This document shows, in pieces, positions 1 to 8,569 of a DNA stretch of 36,683 nt. Below the pieces are notes generated by a model. The model saw nothing but the letters and a program-made list of their open reading frames with translations. It had not been told where the DNA came from and made no database searches. The translations under genes and the position numbers were made by a program. The stretch's first letter is position 1. Every line of letters begins with the position of its first letter. Origin of the DNA: Planctomycetota bacterium (GTDB lineage: Bacteria > Planctomycetota > Planctomycetia > Gemmatales > Gemmataceae). The stretch lies in the NCBI GenBank assembly GCA_016177925.1, contig JACOUH010000324.1, positions 1 to 36,683 of the forward strand, given 5' to 3'.

Positions 1-3000
1 CCACACGATGTAGTGCGGCACGGCCCCGTTCAGCTCCATGTCCTCTCCGCTATCCACCACAAACCAGCCGCGCATCGGCATCCGCAGAAAGCCCACGTCC
101 ATGATCAGGGCCGCGCCCGTGCTGATGACACCGCCCGCCGTCGGCGTCCCGACCAGCTTGCCGCGCTTCAGCGTCTTGATCGCGTGGCTGAAAATCTCCG
201 CGTTGCTGAAACTGTTCTGATTGCACAGGACGATGATCGGCTTGTTCCACGTCGCGTACACCTTGCGGTCCTGCGGGTAACCGGGACCGCCGCCGCGCGG
301 CACCGTGATCGCATGCACCGGCTGCGTCAGGGCCGTCAGCAGGTGGTCCGCTGTCGAGCCGCCGCCGTTCTCACGCACGTCAATCACCAGGCCGTCCTTG
401 CCTGAGCCGACCGAGTACAACTCCTCCTCGAACTTGTGGAAACTCGGCATGCTCATGGCGCTGATGTGCAAATAGCCAAGTGTTCCCTTCGACGCCTGCT
501 CGACTGCCTTGCGGTTGTCGCGCAGCCACTTCTCGTAGAGCAGGATGCGCGCGGCGTTGTATGAGGTCGGCCGCAGCGTCACGTCACGCTCCTTGCCGGC
601 ATCGTCACGGACCTTCAGGGTGAGGTCGCGCGCCAGCGGCCCGTTCAGCACCCTGGTCAGGTCCTCGCCGGGACCGACCTTCGAGCCGTCGATGCTCACG
701 ACCACGTCGCCCGGCACGAGACGGCTCTTCTTCTGGTCTGCCGGGCCGTTCGGCAGCACGTCCCGGACCTTCAGTCCCGGTCCCGCAAACTCCGGATCGA
801 AACGCACTCCGAGATGGGCGGTAACGGGCGCGGCCGCCCCTTCTACAGCCGGCGGATCGGTCGGGGCCCCACGGCGGCGGAACAGGGGTAACCCGCCGCG
901 CGGGATGAAGCCCAGGTGCGAACCGTTTAGCTCACCGAGCATCAGCTGCACCACCGTCGCGAACGACTCGACGTCCGGCGACTGGGCTGCCGCGTCGATG
1001 TACTTGCGGCGGACGGCGTCCCAGTCCTTGTTGCCCAGGCGCTCGTCGTACCAGCTATCGCGCATGGTCCGCCAGCACAGATCGAACGCCGCGGCATACT
1101 TCTTGGGCAGGTCCACCTCCTGCACAGCGCTGAAGCGATACGACGTCCCCGCCGTGGCGCCCTCGGTCGTTGACGGCGCCGTCCCCCGGCTCCGCGGAGA
1201 TGTCGGAAAACGGCTCGTCGGGGCGCCGGTCGAGCTGCCTGTCGAAGCCGCAGACGAGGCGGTCGCGGGCAGGCTGGCCGGCACTCCACCCGATAGCCAG
1301 ACGATCTGATTGCCCTGCTTCAGCCAGCGCGGCTGCGTTCCCGTCGCCGCCGCAAGTTGCTTCGGCGTCAGGTCCTCGTAGACGTCGAGCGTGTACGTCC
1401 CCGGCTTGCCGTCGAAACTGCCGATGAAGGCTAGCTTCTTGCCGTCGGGCGACCAGAACAGGGCCGACACCGACCCATTCTCGCCGAGGCGCACGCGGCG
1501 GATGCGGTCGTGCAATCCTTCCCGATCGATGACCACCGGAGTGGCTTTCTTGGCGCCGTCGCCTGATCCGTCGCCCGGCGGGAACGGGCGACGCGGACCG
1601 GGCTTGCGCACCTTGTTGATCTTGTCGATCGCTTTCTCGACGGCCCGATCGTGGGCGTCCTTCTCGGCGTCCTCGGTGCGGAGGAAGACGATGCTGATCG
1701 CTGCGTCAGCGCCGGTCGAGGCGCGGCGCCCAGCGTAGGCGATGACGCGGCCATCGGGCGACCAAGCTGGGTGCTCCTCGTTGTTGGGATGGCGCGACAG
1801 GTTGAGCGGCCTGGCCGAACCGTCCAGCGGCGCCAACCAGACATCACGATTGAAGTCGTTGTCGTTGACGGCGTAGACCAGCCACTTGCCGTCGGGCGAG
1901 AAGTCAAAGTCCGGAGTGCTCCACGATTGGACGAGGCGCCTGGGGTTCTTGCCGTCGAGGTCTGCGGTCCAGACGTCGCCACGACCGCGACGGTAGGCGA
2001 TGCGCGTGCCGTCGGGAGCGAAACGCAGCCCGCCACTGACGTCGCCGTCTATCGTGACGCGTTGCAGCTTGAACTTCGTGTTTTGCCACCAGAATGTCTG
2101 CTTGTCGGTGCGTTCGGCCTTCCAGACGTCGGTCTTGCCTCCCGCGTCGCTGACGAACAGGATCGACTCGCCGTCGGGGGCGAAGAGGGGATCGCGCTCC
2201 TCCTGGGCGGTGGTCGTCACCTGTCGAGGTTCGCGCAACTCGGTGTCCATGACCCACAGGTCGCCGCCCGCCGTGAAAGCGATTTCCAGGCCATCGCCGC
2301 TGAACGCGACCTGGTTGGCGCTCTGCAGGGTGCGGCGTTCCTTGCGATCGGTGAGCCGGTCGCCGTTGTGCCAGATGTCGAGCTTGCGTGGCGGTTCCTT
2401 GGCACCGGGCTTGATGCGGTAGAAGTCAAACTGCTGGCGGAAGACGATGACCGTGCCGTCGCGCGAGATGCACGGGAAGACGACGTTGTCGCCGGACAGT
2501 TTCGTCAGCTCCTTCTTCGTCTTCAGTTCGAGGTCGTATTCCCAGAGGTTGCTGTAGCCGCTCTCGGCGCTGACGTAGTAGAAGCCCTTGCCGTCGGGCC
2601 GCCACATCGGCCAGCGGGAGCCGTGCTCGCCGGCGAGGATTTTCGTGAAGCTTTTCTTGTCGAGGTCGCACATCCACACCTGGCTGGCCTGCGAGCCCTT
2701 GTAGCCCTTGCGCCACCACGGCTCGCCCTCGCGCGTGAACAGCAGCCGCTTGCCGTCGGGCGAGAGCGTCCCGCCGGCGCCGTAGTCATCAAAGAGAAGC
2801 TGCTCGGCGGGGCGCTCGCTGCGGGCGACGCGGAAGAAGCGATCGGCATGACGCCAGCCGTGGTCGCGGCTCGCCTGAACAAGCAACGACTTGCCGTCGG
2901 GGGCCCATTCCTGCAACCCGTAGCCGGCGGAGTGGAAGGTGAGCTGCTTCGGCGGCCCGCCGGCTGTGAGCACGACGTAGACCTGCCGCGTACCGTCGCG

Positions 3001-3255
3001 ATCGCTGATAAAGGCGATCTCTTTTCCATCGGGCGAGAATCGCGGCTCGCCATCGCGGCCGGGGTGCTGGGTGAGGAGACGTGCCTCGCCGCCGTTGACG
3101 GGGACGGTCCAGACGTCGCCGTTCCACTCGAAGGCGAGGGTGGCGCCGTCGGGCGACAGGGCGGGGCTGTTCGCCAGGCGGATGGCCTCGCGCCCCTGGG
3201 CCGCCGGTGTCAAGAGCAGACAGATCGGGACAAGCAAACGAAGATGCTTCAGCAT
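1..3255 (-). CDS. Tricorn-like S41 protease with beta-propeller and PDZ (C-terminus cut by window)
   Basis: Reading the minus strand from ATG at 3255 gives an uninterrupted frame to base 1, about 1085 residues. It starts with a signal peptide (residues 1-22, MLKHLRLLVPICLLL), preceded by a GAGGAGA ribosome site. Residues about 25-680 hold many PD40/TolB-type blades marked by repeated SPDGK motifs. A low-complexity Ser/Thr/Ala linker follows, then a helical core domain with the Ser-His pair S779-H780 in GELNGSH, a PDZ domain (about 810-900) and the tail-specific protease fold. The nucleophile is S1015 in NQNSFSNAE and the likely catalytic Glu is E1074. The 59-residue spacing between them matches tricorn (S965 to E1023), so the active site appears complete. 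Family role: peptide degradation; the leader suggests an exported enzyme. Only the last few residues are missing. The gene lies downstream of the antiporter on the same strand, separated by a palindromic repeat. Confidence 0.9.
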   Translation of the reverse strand, partial: MLKHLRLLVPICLLLTPAAQGREAIRLANSPALSPDGATLAFEWNGDVWTVPVNGGEARLLTQHPGRDGEPRFSPDGKEIAFISDRDGTRQVYVVLTAGGPPKQLTFHSAGYGLQEWAPDGKSLLVQASRDHGWRHADRFFRVARSERPAEQLLFDDYGAGGTLSPDGKRLLFTREGEPWWRKGYKGSQASQVWMCDLDKKSFTKILAGEHGSRWPMWRPDGKGFYYVSAESGYSNLWEYDLELKTKKELTKLSGDNVVFPCISRDGTVIVFRQQFDFYRIKPGAKEPPRKLDIWHNGDRLTDRKERRTLQSANQVAFSGDGLEIAFTAGGDLWVMDTELREPRQVTTTAQEERDPLFAPDGESILFVSDAGGKTDVWKAERTDKQTFWWQNTKFKLQRVTIDGDVSGGLRFAPDGTRIAYRRGRGDVWTADLDGKNPRRLVQSWSTPDFDFSPDGKWLVYAVNDNDFNRDVWLAPLDGSARPLNLSRHPNNEEHPAWSPDGRVIAYAGRRASTGADAAISIVFLRTEDAEKDAHDRAVEKAIDKINKVRKPGPRRPFPPGDGSGDGAKKATPVVIDREGLHDRIRRVRLGENGSVSALFWSPDGKKLAFIGSFDGKPGTYTLDVYEDLTPKQLAAATGTQPRWLKQGNQIVWLSGGVPASLPATASSAASTGSSTGAPTSRFPTSPRSRGTAPSTTEGATAGTSYRFSAVQEVDLPKKYAAAFDLCWRTMRDSWYDERLGNKDWDAVRRKYIDAAAQSPDVESFATVVQLMLGELNGSHLGFIPRGGLPLFRRRGAPTDPPAVEGAAAPVTAHLGVRFDPEFAGPGLKVRDVLPNGPADQKKSRLVPGDVVVSIDGSKVGPGEDLTRVLNGPLARDLTLKVRDDAGKERDVTLRPTSYNAARILLYEKWLRDNRKAVEQASKGTLGYLHISAMSMPSFHKFEEELYSVGSGKDGLVIDVRENGGGSTADHLLTALTQPVHAITVPRGGGPGYPQDRKVYATWNKPIIVLCNQNSFSNAEIFSHAIKTLKRGKLVGTPTAGGVISTGAALIMDVGFLRMPMRGWFVVDSGEDMELNGAVPHYIVW

Positions 3256-3391
3256 GCGCTCTCCTCGGGAGCAGGTGATCGAGAGGGGACGGGCGGGGCG
3301 GTAACGCGAGTCCCGCCGAAAACCATCGAAGTAGAATGGAGTCTACGAGCGGTCGGAAAGAGGAGCAAGCGAAAACCGCGGGGGATACTTG

Positions 3392-3446
3392 TTAGCCCGA
3401 CGCGCAAGCGAGGGACACAGCGAACCTCGCTCGCGCTTCGGGCTAA
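3392..3446. repeat. Palindromic repeat, family A copy 1
   Basis: Imperfect inverted repeat with arms beginning TTAGCCCGACGCG and ending GCTTCGGGCTAA, about 22 bases each around an 11-base loop. It lies 11 bases beyond the antiporter stop and upstream of the tricorn-like gene. A close relative sits at 24525-24579. It could terminate antiporter transcription, but there is no T-run. Confidence 0.75.
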
Positions 3447-3457
3447 TCGGGAACTCC

Positions 3458-4834
3458 TCAACCCGGCCGGAAGAACAGGAACGTGATCAGCACGAAGATC
3501 GGCAGGAGGATCAGGCAGGAGCGGGCGAGGTAGCCGAAGAAGGAGGGCGTTCGCAGACCCGCTTCGTCGCAGATCGCCTTCACCATGAAGTTCGGCCCGT
3601 TGCCGATGTAGGTCAAGGCGCCCATGAAGACTGCTCCACAGCTGATCGCCGCGAGCACCAGCGGGCCATCGAGGTGCGCCACCTGTCCGCGCACCAGGAG
3701 CGTGAAATCGTCCGACCCGGCGGCCATCGTTGTGAAGGTCAGGTACGTCGGCGCGTTGTCCAGGAACGCCGACAGTCCGCCTGCCAGCCAGAAGAACTGC
3801 CACGGCTGCGTGATGCCGAAGTGGTTGCCATGACGGGCCAGCAGCTGCAACGCGGGCACCATGCAGACGAAGATCGCCGCGAACAGGATCGCGACCTCGG
3901 CGATCGGCCCCCAGGTGAAGCAATTCTCCTTGTGCAGCCCGGCCGGCGTCAGCGCCAGCGACAGGCTCGCCATCGCCAGCATGTCGAGCCCGCCGACGAG
4001 GTCGCCCCACGGAGCAGGCAGCACCCCCTGCAAGAGCACCCCGCCCATGATTCCCGCCAGGAACAGCAAGTTGACCCGTCCGCGCAGGCGCAGCGGTTGC
4101 GTCTCGCGGAGGTCGCGCGCCAGGGCCTCGGCCGGCTCACGGCGGTAGGCGATGCTGTCCCAGGCGAAGAACAGCGCCAGGACGATGCCGTTGACGGCCA
4201 GCCACTGCGGCCACAGAGAGAGGGTCCAGGCGAATGGCACGCCGTTGAGGAAGCCGAGGAATAGTGGCGGGTCGCCGAGGGGAGTCAGCAAGCCACCCAG
4301 GTTGCTGACGGTAAAGATGAAGAAGGTCGCGATATGGGCGGTGTGGCGGCGCTGGCGGTTGATGCGCAGCACGGGACGGATCAAGAGGACGCTCGCCCCG
4401 GTCGTGCCGACGAGGTTGGCAAGGACGGCGCCGACGCCGAGGAAGGTTGTGTTGGTCAGCGGCCGGCCGCGGAGGTCGCCGGCGAGCAGGATGCCGCCCG
4501 ATACCGTGTAGAGCGACCCGAGAAGGAGGATGAACGAGACGTACTTCCCCATCTCGTGGCCGAGGGCGGCGATGGTCGGCTGCCCAGTGGCAGCCTGATA
4601 CCAGGCGAGCCAGGCAGCGGTCGGCACGGCGAAGATCGCGGCGACGATGGCCTTGTTGCGGTTTTTGTGCCAGAAGTGTCCGGCGGCAAGTGGCAGAACT
4701 GCGATGGTCAGGAGCAGCAGAACGAACGGGGCGACGCTCAGAACCGGCAGGTCGAGCGGCCCTTTGGCGGCCGCGGCCACGCCGGGCAACGCCAGCAGCA
4801 CGAAGAGCGCCAGCACCCCAAGCCGCGCGGTCAT
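3458..4834 (-). CDS. Sodium:proton antiporter / citrate transporter-like membrane protein
   Basis: The 458-residue protein is hydrophobic throughout, with an N-terminal leader-like segment and about 11-12 predicted membrane spans. It resembles the ion-transporter superfamily of NhaD and CitMHS proteins. Seen motifs are GTTGAS (about residue 145) and DNAPTYLTF with GNGPNFMVK in the C-terminal half; these duplicated polar loops are typical of the substrate site in this superfamily. The ATG at 4834 overlaps the TGA of the upstream Clp-N gene (ATGA), so this start is preferred to a TTG six bases earlier. Predicted role: Na+/H+ exchange or uptake of an organic anion across the inner membrane; the substrate cannot be decided from sequence. 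It forms a two-gene operon with the Clp-N protein. Confidence 0.85.
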   Translation of the reverse strand: MTARLGVLALFVLLALPGVAAAAKGPLDLPVLSVAPFVLLLLTIAVLPLAAGHFWHKNRNKAIVAAIFAVPTAAWLAWYQAATGQPTIAALGHEMGKYVSFILLLGSLYTVSGGILLAGDLRGRPLTNTTFLGVGAVLANLVGTTGASVLLIRPVLRINRQRRHTAHIATFFIFTVSNLGGLLTPLGDPPLFLGFLNGVPFAWTLSLWPQWLAVNGIVLALFFAWDSIAYRREPAEALARDLRETQPLRLRGRVNLLFLAGIMGGVLLQGVLPAPWGDLVGGLDMLAMASLSLALTPAGLHKENCFTWGPIAEVAILFAAIFVCMVPALQLLARHGNHFGITQPWQFFWLAGGLSAFLDNAPTYLTFTTMAAGSDDFTLLVRGQVAHLDGPLVLAAISCGAVFMGALTYIGNGPNFMVKAICDEAGLRTPSFFGYLARSCLILLPIFVLITFLFFRPG

Positions 4835-5361
4835 CTGCAACCCCGCAGCAGGTCCTGAATAGCTTGCCTGGTTTTCTCGTAGCGGACCGAGTGCTTTTCC
4901 AGCAAGGTTCGCAGTCGAGGACAGGCCCGCTGGATGATCGCCAGCACCAGATGCTCCGACCCGACCCAGTCATGCCCCATCCCCAAGGCCTCGTGCTCCG
5001 CCTGGGCGAGAAGGGGCTCCAGAAGCGTCCGCTCATCGACGATCACGACACGATGTCCCGACGGAAGTACCTGGAATTGCCGGCGAGTTGCTGGGGATCG
5101 TCTTGCTTCGGCGCATACCTCGCGCAGCAGCGTGTCCACACCTCGGGCAAGCGAATCCGTCTCCACGCCGCACTGCTCAAGAGCGACCAGCCCGACCTTG
5201 CGCTCCCAGCGGAGCAGCGACCAGAGGAGTAACATCGTGACCGTTTCTTCGGTCATCTCGGTAGCCCCCATGCTGCGGTCGGCCGCACGGGAATCCAGCT
5301 GCTCGACGATGTGGATCGCCGAGGTGGTGAAATGGCGGGAAGAGAGTTCGTCGTCCAGCAT
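4831..5361 (-). CDS. Stand-alone double Clp N-terminal domain protein
   Basis: The 176-residue protein has no ATPase domain. Two Clp-N-like helical repeats can be seen: residues about 12-85 (degenerate) and about 108-175 (clear, with LLAQAEHEALGMGHDWVGSEHLVLAII split over helices 1-3). Clp-N domains normally sit at the front of ClpA/B/C and bind adaptors or substrates. A free-standing pair may act as an adaptor or decoy, which is inference. A GGAG ribosome site lies upstream of ATG 5361. The gene is divergent from the protease at 5524 and overlaps the antiporter start by four bases. An ATPase of the ClpB type lies 8 kb away (13365-16730) and lacks an ordinary Clp-N domain, so the two could cooperate, although nothing in the sequence proves this. 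Confidence 0.75.
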   Translation of the reverse strand: MLDDELSSRHFTTSAIHIVEQLDSRAADRSMGATEMTEETVTMLLLWSLLRWERKVGLVALEQCGVETDSLARGVDTLLREVCAEARRSPATRRQFQVLPSGHRVVIVDERTLLEPLLAQAEHEALGMGHDWVGSEHLVLAIIQRACPRLRTLLEKHSVRYEKTRQAIQDLLRGCR

Positions 5362-5440
5362 GGCTTCGTATCTCCGTCGGGGCGTCTGAGCGGCATTTTA
5401 CCGCGTGGCAATCGATCCGCAAACGACGTCTCTTTCTTCG

Positions 5441-5469
5441 GTGACATCCCCCGCCCTCGCGAGTACAAT
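5441..5469 (+). promoter_or_regulatory. Sigma-70-like promoter for the protease/SirB1 gene
   Basis: GTGACA at 5441-5446 and TACAAT at 5464-5469 are separated by 17 bases, each matching five of six consensus positions. They lie 55 bases upstream of the ATG at 5524, in the divergent gap. This is the best promoter match in the window. Confidence 0.55.
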
Positions 5470-5523
5470 CAAGCTCTCGCGCTGACACCCGCCCCCCGCG
5501 CCCTTACCGGAGATGACCCCGCG

Positions 5524-7731
5524 ATGCGACGCACCCTCCTTCTGCCGGTCCTCCTGCTTCTGGTCGCAATGCCCGCACGGGCGGACGACAAACCGCCCAC
5601 CGAAGCGAAGACCGTCGAGCAGGTCGCCGAGCAGGTGCGCAAATCGGTCGTCGTCATCACCGTACCGGGCCGCGACGGCAAACGCGGCGGCCTCGGCACC
5701 GGCTTCGTCGTCGGCGAGGGACTCGTTGCCACCAACCTGCACGTCGTCGGCGAGGGCCGTGCCGTCACTGTCGAGCTGGCCGACGGCAAACGCCACGAGG
5801 CGACCGCTGTCCACGCCTTCGACCGTAACCTCGATCTTGCCATCGTCCGCATCGACGCCAAGGGACTACCCGCCCTGCCCCTTGCCGATTCGGCCGCGGT
5901 CAAGGACGGACAGCAGGTCGTCGCGATGGGCAACCCGCACGGCCTCAAACACAGCGTCGTCGCTGGCGTCGTCTCGAGCCGGCGCGACGTCGAGGGCAGG
6001 CCGATGCTGCAGGTCGCTATCCCCGTCGAGCCGGGCAACAGCGGCGGACCGCTCGTCGACATGCAGGGCCGCGTCGTCGGCATCATGACCGCCAAGTCGG
6101 CCGTCACCGATAACCTCGGCTTCGCTGTCGCCGCCAATGCCCTGAAGCCGCTGCTCAAGAAGCCCAATCCCGTGACGATGGCGGCGTGGCTGACCATCGG
6201 CGCCCTCGACGTTGACGACTGGAAGCCGATGCTCGGCAGTCGCTGGCGCCAGCGCGCCGGCCGCATCATCGCCGAGACTCCCGGCAGCGGCTTCGGTGGA
6301 CGCTCCTACTGCCTGTCGCTGGTCGAGGTGCCGAAGTTGCCCTTCGAGGTCGCCGTCACGGTCAAGCTCGATGACGAGGCGGGCGCCGCCGGACTGATCT
6401 TTCACGACGACGGATCGGGCCGGCACTACGGCTTCTATCCCTCCGGCGGCGGGCTGCGGCTGACGCGCTTCGACGGCCCCGACGTCTTCACCTGGCAGAT
6501 TCTCGTGCAGAAGCAAAGTCCGCATTACCGCTCCGGAGAGTGGAATACCATCAAGGTCCGCCTCGACAAGGATGGCATCCATTGCTACGTCAACGATCAC
6601 CTCATCATCGAATCCGACGATGCCGTGCGGACCGAGGGTCGCGTCGGCCTGGCGAAGTTCCGTGATACGCGCGCCGAGTTCAAGCAATTCCAGGTCGGCA
6701 AGAAGCTGACCTCGTCGGCCGTGTCGAGCGAAGTTGCAGCGCGCGTCCGCAAGGCGCTGGATGCCCTGGGACCGGAGGCGAAGGTCGGGCCGGAGACGCT
6801 GCGCAAGCTGGGCGGCGAGGGGAGTGCGGGGCTGGCGGCCCTGCGGACGCGGGCGAAGCAGCTCGAGGACGAGGCAGCGCGACTGCGCAAGCTGGTTTCC
6901 GCCGTCCACCAGCAGGGTGTGCAGGATGAACTGGTCAAGGTGCTGTCGGCGAAGGACGGCAAGATCGATCTGCTCCACGCCGCCCTGTTGATCGCCAAGC
7001 TGGACAACGACGAGTTGAACGTCGAGGTCTATCGGCGTGACGTCGACCGCATGGCGAAGAAGGTCGCCTCCCGCCTGCCGAAGGACGCCGACGAGAAGGC
7101 GAAGCTGGCGGCCCTGAACAAGTATCTGTTCGAGGAGCGTGGCTTCCACGGCAGCCGCGGCGACTACTACAACAAGGCCAACAGTTACCTTAACGAGGTG
7201 CTCGACGACCGCGAGGGGCTGCCGATCACGCTGTCGGTCGTTTACATCGAACTGGGCCGGCGCCTGGGGTTGAAAGTCGAGGGCGTCGGGCTACCGGGGC
7301 ACTTCGTGGTGCGGCACGTCCCGAAGAAGGGCGAGCCGCAGCTGATCGACGTCTACGAGGGCGGCAAGGCCCTCAGCCGCGACACGGCGGCGAAGAAGGT
7401 TGAGGACATTACGGGTCGCAAGTTGGAGGATCAGCATTTGGCTGCGGTCGCCCCGCGCGACATCATCGTGCGGATGCTGAACAACCTGCTCAACCTCGCC
7501 CAGCGCGACCGCGACCTGGACGGGACGCTGCGCTACCTCGACACGATCATCGTGGCGGCGCCGGAGGACTCGGGACGGGAGCGCGGACTGCGCGCGCTGA
7601 CCCGCTACCAGGGCGGCGACCGGGAGGGGGCGCTGAAGGATCTCGACTGGGTGCTGGAGAAAATGCCGGAGGGGATCGACCTCGACGTGGTCCGCAATCT
7701 GCGCCAGCGCATGAGCGGACCGGGCCGCTGA
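5524..7731 (+). CDS. Secreted trypsin-like protease fused to jelly-roll and SirB1 transglutaminase-like domains
   Basis: The 735-residue protein starts at ATG 5524 with a clear signal peptide (MRRTLLLPVLLLLVAMPARA); the frame is open further upstream, but that extension would cross the promoter. Residues about 30-215 form an HtrA-like S1C protease with His73 (TNLHVV), Asp104 (NLDLAIV) and Ser173 (PGNSGGP), so the triad is intact. No PDZ domain follows. Residues about 225-395 resemble a DUF1080/LamG-type jelly roll (GSGRHYGFYPSGG, WNTIKVRLD). After a coiled-coil-like stretch, residues about 500-720 match the SirB1 family (NSYLNEVLDDREGLPITLS, GVGLPGHFVVRH) followed by TPR-like helices. The combination suggests an extracytoplasmic protein-quality or binding enzyme. 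The domain boundaries and joint function are inference. A hairpin follows the stop. Confidence 0.85.
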   Translation: MRRTLLLPVLLLLVAMPARADDKPPTEAKTVEQVAEQVRKSVVVITVPGRDGKRGGLGTGFVVGEGLVATNLHVVGEGRAVTVELADGKRHEATAVHAFDRNLDLAIVRIDAKGLPALPLADSAAVKDGQQVVAMGNPHGLKHSVVAGVVSSRRDVEGRPMLQVAIPVEPGNSGGPLVDMQGRVVGIMTAKSAVTDNLGFAVAANALKPLLKKPNPVTMAAWLTIGALDVDDWKPMLGSRWRQRAGRIIAETPGSGFGGRSYCLSLVEVPKLPFEVAVTVKLDDEAGAAGLIFHDDGSGRHYGFYPSGGGLRLTRFDGPDVFTWQILVQKQSPHYRSGEWNTIKVRLDKDGIHCYVNDHLIIESDDAVRTEGRVGLAKFRDTRAEFKQFQVGKKLTSSAVSSEVAARVRKALDALGPEAKVGPETLRKLGGEGSAGLAALRTRAKQLEDEAARLRKLVSAVHQQGVQDELVKVLSAKDGKIDLLHAALLIAKLDNDELNVEVYRRDVDRMAKKVASRLPKDADEKAKLAALNKYLFEERGFHGSRGDYYNKANSYLNEVLDDREGLPITLSVVYIELGRRLGLKVEGVGLPGHFVVRHVPKKGEPQLIDVYEGGKALSRDTAAKKVEDITGRKLEDQHLAAVAPRDIIVRMLNNLLNLAQRDRDLDGTLRYLDTIIVAAPEDSGRERGLRALTRYQGGDREGALKDLDWVLEKMPEGIDLDVVRNLRQRMSGPGR

Positions 7732-7743
7732 TTGGCCCTGTCT

Positions 7744-7780
7744 TTCTCCCCTCTCCCCCGCTTCGGGGGAGAGGGGGGAA
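7744..7780. terminator. GC-rich hairpin after the protease/SirB1 gene
   Basis: Near-perfect inverted repeat (TTCTCCCCTCTCCCCCG against CGGGGGAGAGGGGGGAA) with a three- to five-base loop, 12 bases beyond the stop at 7731. No U-run follows, so it may stall transcription or protect the RNA end rather than act as a classical terminator. Confidence 0.55.
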
Positions 7781-7855
7781 GAATGGGACAACCTCACCGG
7801 GTATGTGCAGGACACAAAGTGTAAACCGCTGTCTTTTCACCACAGGAGACGAACC

Positions 7856-8569
7856 ATGACGTTCAGATCCCGCACCGCCGCCGGCCTTCTGGCGGCACTC
7901 TGCCTCACCGCCGGGCTCCTCTCGACGAGGGCCGCCGACGACAAAGAACCGCCGATCGTCCCGCCCCGCAAAGGCGAACGTGAAGCGATCAAGGTATTCA
8001 ACGGCAAGGACCTCAACGGCTGGGAAGGACACGACAAATACTGGTCGGTGGAGGACGGCGTCATCATCGGCAAGAACACCGATCCCATCGCGGTCAGCAC
8101 GTACCTGCTCACCAAGAAGAAGTTCAGTGACTTCCGTCTCGTGTTCGACTTCAAGCTGGCGAAGTCGGAGATGCACTCGGGCATCGCCATGTGGGGCCGG
8201 ATCGCGCCGGAGAAGGGCGATAAGTACACCTACGCCGGCCATCTCGTGATGTTCCCCTCCGGCTACGGCTTCTACGATCTCTACGGCCGCACCGGAATCC
8301 ATCAGAACGCCGACAAGGCGAAGAAGGTCGGCAAGCAGCACGACTGGAACCACATCGAAATCCTGGCCCAGGGCAACCGCATCCGCTTCGTGCTCAACGG
8401 GACGCTGATCTCCGACTGGCGCGAGCCGCTGCCCAAGCGCATCAAGGAGGCGCCAATCGGTCTGCAGCTGCACTCGAACAAGGAGCCCCAGGAAGTCCAG
8501 TTCAAGAACCTCCGCCTCGAAACCTTTCCCGAGGACAAACTCACCACCCTCAATGGGGACAAACCGTGA
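7856..8569 (+). CDS. DUF1080 / 3-keto-disaccharide hydrolase-like secreted protein
   Basis: The 237-residue protein has a signal peptide (residues 1-25, LLAALCLTAGLL) and one DUF1080 jelly-roll domain. Motifs seen are FNGKDLNGWEG (about 46-57), W-SVEDGVIIGK, the FDFKL strand and HDWNHIEI near the C-terminal third. DUF1080 members include 3-keto-glucoside hydrolases and many uncharacterised planctomycete proteins, so a sugar-binding or glycosidic-bond role is likely but unproven. CAGGAGACGAACC precedes the ATG. Its TGA overlaps the GTG start of the dehydrogenase gene (GTGA), which indicates a coupled two-gene operon. In this phylum DUF1080 and PVC-type dehydrogenases often sit together, supporting a shared carbohydrate oxidation pathway. 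Confidence 0.88.
   Translation: MTFRSRTAAGLLAALCLTAGLLSTRAADDKEPPIVPPRKGEREAIKVFNGKDLNGWEGHDKYWSVEDGVIIGKNTDPIAVSTYLLTKKKFSDFRLVFDFKLAKSEMHSGIAMWGRIAPEKGDKYTYAGHLVMFPSGYGFYDLYGRTGIHQNADKAKKVGKQHDWNHIEILAQGNRIRFVLNGTLISDWREPLPKRIKEAPIGLQLHSNKEPQEVQFKNLRLETFPEDKLTTLNGDKP

Noticed and set aside
1651..3486. Long plus-strand open frame opposite the tricorn-like gene
   Set aside because: The minus strand encodes clear protease and propeller motifs over the whole stretch; the plus frame has no family features and arises from high GC.
5311..5523. N-terminal extension of the protease/SirB1 protein
   Set aside because: It would overlap the divergent gene and the promoter-like site, and the signal peptide begins at 5524.
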